Source: an uncultured Modestobacter sp. (GTDB taxonomy: Bacteria; Actinomycetota; Actinomycetes; Mycobacteriales; Geodermatophilaceae). From it: DNA of 64,000 nt. The notes under the pieces were generated by a model that worked only from the letters and a program-made list of their open reading frames with translations, was not told the DNA's origin and ran no database searches. This document shows, one piece after another, positions 58,121 to 64,000 of the stretch (positions within the stretch are counted from its first letter, which is position 1; every line of letters begins with the position of its first letter). Location of the stretch: the NCBI RefSeq assembly GCF_947486615.1, contig NZ_CANKUD010000002.1, positions 372,001 through 436,000 of the forward strand, read 5' to 3'. The position numbers and the translations under genes were made by a program.

Positions 58121-58285
58121 TCAGCGCGTCTCGCGGTGGACCGTGTGCTTGCGGTCGGTGGGGCAGTACTTCTTCAGCTCGATCCGGTCGGGGTCGTTCC
58201 GCCGGTTCTTGCGGGTGATGTAGTTGCGGTTCTTGCACTCCTGGCACGCCAGGGTGATCTTCGGACGGACGTCTGTGGCGGCCAT
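58121..58285 (-). CDS. rpmG: 50S ribosomal protein L33 with an altered zinc ligand
   Basis: 54 residues from ATG 58285 ([20 protein letters not shown]). Cys14-x2-Cys17 is intact, but the second pair reads CPTD (Cys41, Asp44) where zinc-type L33 has CPx[21 protein letters not shown] and HTVHRETR are conserved. It may bind zinc with Asp or His47, or be intermediate between the C+ and C- forms. It is 30 bp from hadA. Confidence 0.95.
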   Translation of the reverse strand: MAATDVRPKITLACQECKNRNYITRKNRRNDPDRIELKKYCPTDRKHTVHRETR

Positions 58286-58350
58286 GAGTGTGTCCTCGCC
58301 TTGTTCTGGTCAGTGGGTGGTGCCCACGCCCGACTGGTGCCGGACGCGAC

Positions 58351-58376
58351 GACGGACCCCGAGAACGGGGTCCGTC
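58351..58376 (-). terminator. Hairpin after tRNA-Met
   Basis: A perfect 10-bp stem (58351-58360 with 58367-58376) and 6-base loop, starting six bases past the tRNA-Met 3' end. Confidence 0.8.
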
Positions 58377-58382
58377 TGGAGT

Positions 58383-58455
58383 AGCGGTGACCGGACTTGA
58401 ACCGGTGACACAGCGATTATGAGCCGCTTGCTCTACCAGGCTGAGCTACACCGCC
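58383..58455 (-). tRNA. trnM: tRNA-Met(CAT), elongator-like
   Basis: Acceptor GGCGGTG with CACCGCT (G1-U72 wobble), D arm TAGCTCAGCCTGGTAGAGC, anticodon loop CTCATAA with anticodon CAT, T arm CCGGTTCAAGTCCGG, discriminator A. CCA is not encoded. The first base pair and stem argue for elongator Met. Confidence 0.93.
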
Positions 58456-58504
58456 GGGTGACCGTGCGGCCCGGTCTCACGACTGGACCGGTGGTCGTCG
58501 TACG

Positions 58505-58577
58505 AGCCCCTTTACGGAATCGAACCGTAGACCTTCTCCTTACCATGGAGACGCTCTGCCGACTGAGCTAAAGGGGC
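58505..58577 (-). tRNA. trnT: tRNA-Thr(GGT)
   Basis: Acceptor GCCCCTT with AAGGGGC, D arm TAGCTCAGTCGGCAGAGC, anticodon loop ATGGTAA with anticodon GGT, T arm ACGGTTCGATTCCGT, discriminator T. CCA is not encoded. It is 49 bases upstream of tRNA-Met, probably on one transcript. Confidence 0.95.
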
Positions 58578-58678
58578 CTGCTCCGAAGAGCCGTGGAGAA
58601 CTGTACCTGATGTCCTCGGCCTCCCTGCAGGGGCCCGCCGAGAGCCCGCCGGTGGCGAGGGGGCAGCGAGGTCCTCCC

Positions 58679-61228
58679 TCAGGTCCGGACGAACAACCGG
58701 CGGTGGGTGGCGCCCGGCGCGGGGGCACGGACGCCGGTCCGCGCGAGCAGCCACCCCTCGAGCCGGTCGTCCGGCAACGGCCGGCTGACCAGGAAGCCCT
58801 GCAGCTTGTCGCAGCCCATCTGGGCCAGCAGGTCGCGGGTGACCTCGTCCTCGACGCCCTCGGCCACGACCCGGAGCCCGAGGTTGTGGGCGAGCTCCAC
58901 GATCGAGCGGGCGATGAACGACTCGTTCTGACTGGTCGACATGCCCAGCACGAAGGACTTGTCGATCTTCAGCTCGTCGATGGGCAGCAGGCGCAGCTGG
59001 GACAGCGACGAGTAGCCGGTGCCGAAGTCGTCCATCGACAGCCGCAGCCCCAGGGCGTGCAGGTCGGCCAGGACGGTGCTGTTGCGCACCGTGTCGTCGA
59101 CGACGCTGCCCTCGGTGAGCTCCAGGGTCAGCAGCTCCCCCGGGACGCCGTGCCGGCGCAGCGCCGACCGCACCCGCTCCACCAGGTCCGGCTGCACCAG
59201 GCAGCGCGCGGACAGGTTGACCGCCACGGACAGGGCGATGTCCTGGTCGAGCCAGCGGCGGCAGCGGTCCAGCGCCCGGTCCAGCACGTGGTCGGTGAGC
59301 GGCCCGATCCGGCCGATCTGCTCGGCCAGGCTGATGAAGTCGTCCGGCGGGATCTCGCCGTAGCGGGGGTGGGCCCAGCGCACCAGCGTCTCCACCGAGA
59401 CGATGTCGGCGGTCCGGGTGTCGACGATGGGCTGGAAGACCACGGTGATCTGCCCCTCGGCCATCGCCGTCTCCAGCTCGGTGCCCAGCTGCAGCCGGCG
59501 CAGGCTCTGCTGGTCCAGCACCGGGTGGTAGGTCGCCACTCCCCCGGAGCTGTGCGCGGCCAGCAGGGCCACATCGGCGCGCTGGATGAGCGTCCCGGCC
59601 CCGGAGCCGTGCACCGGCGCGGCGGCCACCCCGATGGTGAGCGACACCTCCAGGTCGAGTCCGGCCACCCGCGCCCGGGTGGAGGCGGCCTCGCGCAGCC
59701 GGCGGGCAGCGCGCTCGGTGGCCGGCAGGGACAGCCCCGGCAGCAGGACGGCGAACTGGCCGCCCTCCATGCGGGCCACCAGCGCCTGCGGCGGGGCGTG
59801 CTCGCGCAGCAGCCCGGCGGTCACCAGCAGCAGCTCGTCGCTGGCCGCGTGCCCCAGGGTGTCGGTGACGTCGGTGTAGCCGTCCAGCGCGGCCAGCACC
59901 AGACCGGCCCGGGCGGTGTCCGGCTCGGCGGACAGCACCGCGTCGATCTCCGCCGCGAGCCGCTGGCGGTTGGGCAGCCCGGTCAGCCGGTCGTGGTCGG
60001 CATCGTGCCGGATCTGGGCGAGCAGCTGCTGCTGACGGATGGCGGCGTTGACGTGGGTCAGCATCGAGTCCAGCGCGCCCTGCTCACCGGCACCGAAGGT
60101 CATCACGTCGCTTCGGCGGTCGCACACCTCCAGGTACCCGGGCTCCCCGGCCGCGGTCACGACGGACGCCCCGAGGACCTCCCGGGCACCGCGCCGCCGC
60201 AGCGCCGCGAGCTCTCCGACGTCGGCCCGGACCGTCGTCAGCAGGACGGGACCGGCGGCGTCGGCAGCGAGGGCACGCTGGCGGACCAGGTCGTCAGGGT
60301 CCCCCGGCCCGTCGTACCAGGCGAGGCCGCCGTCGGTGGCGTCGACGACCAGCAGCGGCCCCTCGTCGAGGTAGGGCGGCAACCACAGCGCCACCCGGTC
60401 GGCATTGAGCAGTTCACGCACCGCCCGGACGATCTCGCGGGTACCGGCCTCGTCCGGACTGACCAGCTCCACCCGCCGGGCGAAGTCGTACACCTGCTGG
60501 ACCGTCCGGCGCTCCCGTTGCGCCCGCGTCCCCTGCCGGAAGATCGCCAGCACGCCCAGCGCCAGCGGCACGATGAGCGCCCACCCCCAGAGCGTCTGCC
60601 GGGTCAGCAGGAGGGACACGACGCCGACGACGACGCTCAACGGTGCCACCGCCAACGCGGGGACCATGCCGAGCAGCAGGCCCCAGCCGGGGAAGCCACC
60701 GGCCAGGGAGATGGCCAGGCACGTCAGGAGCATCCCGACGAGGGTCGCGCCGATCAACGCGCACGCCAGGGAGAGCCAGCTCAGCGGCTGAGCGAGGTCC
60801 AGCGGCGGCAGCCAGGACAGCACCAGCACCGCCGCACAGACCTCGACCACAGCGAGGGAGAGGTTGAAGCCGAACTTCGGCAGCGGCAGGGACTGGCGCG
60901 CCAGCACGATGGCCACGGCGCCCACCCGCGCCACCGCCGTCCAGACACCACCCACCTCGACCAGCCCCACGAGGAGGGCGACCTCCGAGGGCGAGACCGA
61001 GAAGGTCTGCCGGCGGAACTCCACGTCCAGCTGGACGGACTCGGTGAGCAGGAATGCGGCGAACAGCGCGAGCACGGCCCACACCGGCGGAGTCGCCCAG
61101 GCATGCGGAAGCGTCAACGCACCGAACACGACCGCCGTCACGCATGCGACGGCGAAGATCGTCTCCGGGCGCCGGAACAGCGCTTCCCCCCTGGTCTCGG
61201 GGGCCGGACGTGCCGAGAACTCGGCCAA
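58679..61228 (-). CDS. Membrane GAF-GGDEF-EAL protein, probable c-di-GMP phosphodiesterase
   Basis: 849 residues from a TTG at 61228 with a weak AGG site; the start is uncertain. Residues about 25-235 hold about eight hydrophobic segments forming a membrane sensor. A GAF-like domain spans about 255-400. The GGDEF domain (about 410-570; HDRLTGLPNRQRL) has EGGQF where the active site should be GGDEF, so cyclase activity is unlikely. The EAL domain (about 585-835) has ETLVRW, NLSARCL, TEGSVVDD, DDFGTGYSSLSQL, IDKSFV and EGVE, suggesting active hydrolysis of c-di-GMP. It lies 76 bases after a terminator-like hairpin that follows a Trp-rich leader ORF. Confidence 0.85.
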   Translation of the reverse strand: MAEFSARPAPETRGEALFRRPETIFAVACVTAVVFGALTLPHAWATPPVWAVLALFAAFLLTESVQLDVEFRRQTFSVSPSEVALLVGLVEVGGVWTAVARVGAVAIVLARQSLPLPKFGFNLSLAVVEVCAAVLVLSWLPPLDLAQPLSWLSLACALIGATLVGMLLTCLAISLAGGFPGWGLLLGMVPALAVAPLSVVVGVVSLLLTRQTLWGWALIVPLALGVLAIFRQGTRAQRERRTVQQVYDFARRVELVSPDEAGTREIVRAVRELLNADRVALWLPPYLDEGPLLVVDATDGGLAWYDGPGDPDDLVRQRALAADAAGPVLLTTVRADVGELAALRRRGAREVLGASVVTAAGEPGYLEVCDRRSDVMTFGAGEQGALDSMLTHVNAAIRQQQLLAQIRHDADHDRLTGLPNRQRLAAEIDAVLSAEPDTARAGLVLAALDGYTDVTDTLGHAASDELLLVTAGLLREHAPPQALVARMEGGQFAVLLPGLSLPATERAARRLREAASTRARVAGLDLEVSLTIGVAAAPVHGSGAGTLIQRADVALLAAHSSGGVATYHPVLDQQSLRRLQLGTELETAMAEGQITVVFQPIVDTRTADIVSVETLVRWAHPRYGEIPPDDFISLAEQIGRIGPLTDHVLDRALDRCRRWLDQDIALSVAVNLSARCLVQPDLVERVRSALRRHGVPGELLTLELTEGSVVDDTVRNSTVLADLHALGLRLSMDDFGTGYSSLSQLRLLPIDELKIDKSFVLGMSTSQNESFIARSIVELAHNLGLRVVAEGVEDEVTRDLLAQMGCDKLQGFLVSRPLPDDRLEGWLLARTGVRAPAPGATHRRLFVRT

Positions 61229-61303
61229 CGTGAGCCTGTCTGTCGTGAGGCGGTGTCGACCGACGGTAACAGCGGCACCGGGCCTGCAGCAGCAGACTCA
61301 CCC

Positions 61304-61342
61304 GATGGTGCGCGGCCCCGACCAGCGGGGCCCCGCACCATC
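61304..61342 (-). terminator. Terminator or attenuator hairpin after the Trp-rich ORF
   Basis: A 17-position stem with one mismatch (61304-61320 with 61326-61342) and a 5-base loop, 13 bases past the small ORF and 76 before the GGDEF/EAL start. The loop region (61320-61326, GCTGGTC on the minus strand) is complementary to 61350-61356. Confidence 0.8.
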
Positions 61343-61354
61343 CGGGTCAGCTGG

Positions 61355-61444
61355 TCAGCGGCTCCAGCGCCAGCCGCGAGACCAGCGCCAGCCACGGTCG
61401 GCGGCGGCGGGGCGGGCGGCGGTGAGCGAGATGGTGCTGGACAT
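61355..61444 (-). CDS. 29-residue Trp/Arg-rich leader peptide or small protein
   Basis: An ATG at 61444 lies four bases after GGAGG and opens a 29-codon frame: residues 1-17 MSSTISLTAARPAAADR, then GWRWSR twice. Four Trp codons fall within the last 12, in an exact 12-base direct repeat (GGCTGGCGCTGG). A strong hairpin follows. On the minus strand GCTGGTC (61380-61386, inside the Trp codons), GACCAGC (61350-61356, at the stop) and GCTGGTC (61320-61326, in the terminator loop) are spaced exactly 30 bases apart. The middle copy can thus pair with either neighbour. This fits a ribosome-stalling leader. A membrane-active W/R peptide is an alternative. Confidence 0.62.
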   Translation of the reverse strand: MSSTISLTAARPAAADRGWRWSRGWRWSR

Positions 61445-61620
61445 GACGCCTCCAGAGGGCACGACGGGATGTGGGCGCGGCAGCCGCCCACGCGGGGGCA
61501 GAGCGTCGTCCGGCACAGACCGCTATGGGGAGACTGCAAGGTGTCACCCACACGAGGCAACCGTTGACACGCCAGAGGGAACAGTTTTCGTCGTGTCGTC
61601 ACTTTCCGTGAGCCAAATTG
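61445..61620 (-). promoter_or_regulatory. Upstream region of the Trp-rich leader
   Basis: 176 bases between the large Ala-rich gene and the leader ORF. The stretch 61560-61620 is clearly richer in A/T than its surroundings, as expected for a promoter region. No -35/-10 pair is convincing on the minus strand. Confidence 0.35.
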
Positions 61621-63666
61621 TCACCGTCGTGCGACATCGCGTGGCCGATCTCGGTCTCCGCGGTCCGGTTGCGTCAGGTCGTCGACCCAGTCGAGCGGCC
61701 CTGGGGCCGACGGGGAGACCGTCCCCAGGGTCTGCAGCGCCGAGGTGAAGCCGCCCCGCGCCCCGGCGCCCACCGGCACGCCGTCGGCGGTCGCGCCCAG
61801 TGCCTGGACAGCCCAGCGCTCCGCGTCGGCCGCCGTGCGCACCCGCCCGAGGTCCGGCCCGAGGTCCACCTCGCCATCGGCGTCCAGCAGCTCGGCGGCG
61901 CCGTCCACGACGGCTCCCACCACCTCCCCCGCTCGGCCGCGGGCCAGTGCGGTGGCCGGCAGGTCCACCCCGAAGGTCCAGATCATCTGGACGTCCACGG
62001 CCCGGCTCAGGGCCCGGCTGTAGACCAGCGCGTACCCGAGCCGCTGCGCGTGCTCCTGCACCGCGACGTGGCCGCCGGCGACCGCGGGGGCCGCCGCGCC
62101 CGCCGCGCCGCCGGCGAGCGCCGCGGCCAGGGCGGTCGTGACCACCTCGTCCCGCGCCGCGTCGGTGAGCAGGTGCGCGAGGCCACGCAGGGCCGCGTCG
62201 CCCTCGGGCGACAGCGCACCCGACACCCCGCTCGACGCCGCCGCCAACAGAGGGACGACGACGTCCGGCTGTCCGGCCACGAGAGCGGCCAGCGGCACAC
62301 CCACCACCTGCAGGACCTCGGGGTCGACGAGCACCCTGGCCGTGGACCCCGGTGCCAGCCCCTCCCCCAGTGCGACGAGCCCGGCCTCCGCCACCTGGCC
62401 GGCCGTGGGCGCCCCGGCCGCCAGGCCCACCGCCGCTGCCAGGTCGGCGCCGCCGTCCGGCCAGGAGCGGGAGGTCAGGGTCGACCACGAGCGGGCGGAG
62501 CCCAGCAGCCGCGCGGCCGCCGACGGGTCTCCGCCATCGACCACCACCCGCAGCACGCTGACCAACGGGTCGGGCAGCGTGGCCGTCGTCCGGGCCGTGG
62601 CACCGGCACCCATCGCCGCCTCCCGGTCGAGCAGCTGGCGACCCCAGCCGACCGCGAGCCCAGCGGCCGCGGTGGCTCCGTGGCCGGCCGCCACACGCCC
62701 GAGGACCAGTCCCATGGCGATCCCGGCCAGGTCGACCGTGCCGTCCGGGTCGTCGCGGTCCAGCCGCACCGCAGCCAGCACGTCCACGCCCCGCCCACCG
62801 GACGCCGTCGCGGTGGCGACGACCGTGGCGAGCAGCGCGGTCAGCGCGTCGTCCTCGGCACCGGCCGCCCGGCTGCCCAGCACGGTCAGCAGCCAGCCGA
62901 CCCCGTCGGCGCCGAGGCGGTCCAGCAGCTCGTCCACGAAGGCGGGCACCTCCGCGTAGGCCGCCCACCTCCCGGCTGCGGCCTCCAGCTCGGCGGCGGT
63001 GAGCCGGCCGGACAGCTCCTCCGCCGCCTGCCCACCCAGGTCGGCGAGCGCAGCCTCGCCCCAACCCGGCAGCCGGGCGGCCAGCCGGGCCGTCAGCCGG
63101 GCGACGCCACCGGGGCGCACGTCGCCCCCCAGCGGGCCGAGCGCGGCGGCCAGCAGCCGTGCCGTGTCCTCCGCGTCGTCCTCCAGCGCTGCGAGCAGCG
63201 CCCGGTGCTCGCAGGCCCGCGCGTCGTCGGCGGCGGCCACCGTGCCGGCCAGCGCCCTGGCCGCGGCCTCACCCGGCCCCGGGTCGCCGTTCTCCAGCGC
63301 CGGGCCGACCAGCAGCGCGATCCTCGCCCCGGCGTCGGCGAAGTCGGCCCGCTGCTCCTCGCGCAGCGTCGCCACCCGCGCCAGCACGCGCTGCCAGACC
63401 TCCTGGTGCTCACCCAGCCGCGTCCACGCGGAGACCAGCGCGACGTGCAGCTCACCGGCGACGGCGGTCGCGGCGGCCACCTCCACAGCAGCCGCCGCCG
63501 CGTCGGCGCCCTGCCAGCCCGGGACCACCCCCGCCGGCCCGAGCAGGTGCACGGTCATCCCGGCCGCGTGACCGGCCGTGGTCACCTGCGCCACCAGCTC
63601 GTCCAGGGCAGCGGGGGAGCCGGGCGGGTCGGGCAGCGGGGCCGGCGCCGACAGCAACCCGTTCAC
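61621..63666 (-). CDS. Large Ala-rich helical protein paired with a WXG100-like protein
   Basis: 681 residues, GTG start overlapping the preceding small gene (GTGA). No signal peptide or membrane helix. Mostly Ala/Leu/Val helical sequence with recurring segments such as FVDELLDRLGADGVGWLLTV and VLAAVRLDRDDPDG. A possible C-terminal globular part has VYSRALSRAVDVQMIWTFGV and a charged tail. Size, composition and pairing recall the scaffold-like proteins (DUF6571-type) found with type VII secretion substrates in actinobacteria; this is resemblance only. No enzymatic motif was seen. Confidence 0.7.
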   Translation of the reverse strand: MNGLLSAPAPLPDPPGSPAALDELVAQVTTAGHAAGMTVHLLGPAGVVPGWQGADAAAAAVEVAAATAVAGELHVALVSAWTRLGEHQEVWQRVLARVATLREEQRADFADAGARIALLVGPALENGDPGPGEAAARALAGTVAAADDARACEHRALLAALEDDAEDTARLLAAALGPLGGDVRPGGVARLTARLAARLPGWGEAALADLGGQAAEELSGRLTAAELEAAAGRWAAYAEVPAFVDELLDRLGADGVGWLLTVLGSRAAGAEDDALTALLATVVATATASGGRGVDVLAAVRLDRDDPDGTVDLAGIAMGLVLGRVAAGHGATAAAGLAVGWGRQLLDREAAMGAGATARTTATLPDPLVSVLRVVVDGGDPSAAARLLGSARSWSTLTSRSWPDGGADLAAAVGLAAGAPTAGQVAEAGLVALGEGLAPGSTARVLVDPEVLQVVGVPLAALVAGQPDVVVPLLAAASSGVSGALSPEGDAALRGLAHLLTDAARDEVVTTALAAALAGGAAGAAAPAVAGGHVAVQEHAQRLGYALVYSRALSRAVDVQMIWTFGVDLPATALARGRAGEVVGAVVDGAAELLDADGEVDLGPDLGRVRTAADAERWAVQALGATADGVPVGAGARGGFTSALQTLGTVSPSAPGPLDWVDDLTQPDRGDRDRPRDVARR

Positions 63667-63944
63667 TGCGGCACCCCCCGGCCCGCCACCGGCAGGACCG
63701 AACCGTCCAGCTGCTGCCAGGAGTCAGCCGCTGCCGCGACCACCTCGCCGAGCCAGGACAGCTCACCGGCCAGGCAGCGCCCCGTGGCCCGGACGCCCTC
63801 GCCGAAGCCGACCGCGGCCGCGCCCAGCGGCCCGCCCACCGCAGCACCGGGCACCGCCGTCGCCGTCTGCCGCGCGCGCTCCGCGGCCGCCGCCAGGACC
63901 TCGGCCAGTGCGTACAGCTGGGCGGGGGTCACCTCGATCGACAT
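63663..63944 (-). CDS. Small WXG100/EspC-like protein
   Basis: 93 residues from ATG 63944 (MSIEVTPAQLYALAEVLAAA); a GTG 15 codons upstream is possible. Two helices (about 7-27 and 45-80) joined by a Gly-rich turn (GAAVGGPLGAAAVGFGEG), with Trp residues in SWLGE and SWQQLDG, recall ESAT-6/EspC-type type VII secretion substrates or their chaperone partners. A strict WXG motif is not present. It is the first gene of a two-gene unit with the 681-residue protein. Confidence 0.6.
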   Translation of the reverse strand: MSIEVTPAQLYALAEVLAAAAERARQTATAVPGAAVGGPLGAAAVGFGEGVRATGRCLAGELSWLGEVVAAAADSWQQLDGSVLPVAGRGVPQ

Positions 63945-64000
63945 GTCCGCAGTCTGGAGCCCGGGCGGGGCCGCCGGCGCGTCGTCCACAGGCCGCCCGG

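Overview
The window is GC-rich chromosomal DNA of an actinobacterium. Third codon positions are almost all G or C. Gene order around the ribosomal clusters matches Streptomyces and Mycobacterium. rpoB starts with TTG, zinc-ribbon versions of S4, S14 and L36 are present, and secE-nusG follow a hadA-hadB pair. The long charged tails on several ribosomal proteins and the overall style suggest a relative of the Geodermatophilaceae or Frankia group; this placement is inference.

Layout. 1-13133 (minus strand): a secreted GH43-like glycosidase cut by the window edge, tsaE, a family-4 uracil-DNA glycosylase, an alpha/beta hydrolase, alr, a fused NAD(P)HX repair enzyme, acpS, glmS, glmM, rpsI, rplM, a beta carbonic anhydrase and a PfkB kinase. 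13289-17886: a molybdenum-cofactor block (moeA, moaC, mogA/moaB, fdhD, mobA-like) and a short-chain NAD(P)-binding protein. 17893-41055 (minus): truA, rplQ, rpoA, rpsD, rpsK, rpsM, rpmJ, infA, map, adk, secY, then the spc, S10 and str clusters back to rpsL. 41684-44090 (plus): a trypsin-like protease, a small protein resembling its N-terminal domain, and an LLM-class oxidoreductase. 44301-58577 (minus): rpoC, rpoB, rplL, rplJ, rplA, rplK, nusG, secE, tRNA-Trp, hadB-like, hadA-like, rpmG, tRNA-Met and tRNA-Thr. 58679-63944 (minus): a membrane GGDEF/EAL protein preceded by a Trp-rich leader ORF and terminator, then a large Ala-rich protein paired with a small WXG100/EspC-like protein.

How the genes work together. 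Most of the window is the transcription and translation core: RNA polymerase alpha, beta and beta', some 30 ribosomal proteins, EF-Tu, EF-G, IF-1, NusG, SecE/SecY, adenylate kinase and methionine aminopeptidase. Strong hairpins divide the ribosomal run into sub-operons: after tuf, rpsQ, rpsN, rplO, rplL, rplA and rplK. The left part is cell-wall precursor supply (alr, glmM, glmS) and cofactor maintenance. The Moco genes make and insert the cofactor for molybdoenzymes such as formate dehydrogenase.

The most unusual spot is 61229-61444. A 29-codon ORF with a good ribosome-binding site encodes two tandem GWRWSR repeats (four Trp codons). It is followed within 13 bases by a strong hairpin, and a 7-base element occurs in three positions so that alternative pairings are possible. 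This is the layout of a Trp attenuator, but the gene behind it is a cyclic-di-GMP-type signalling protein, not a trp gene.
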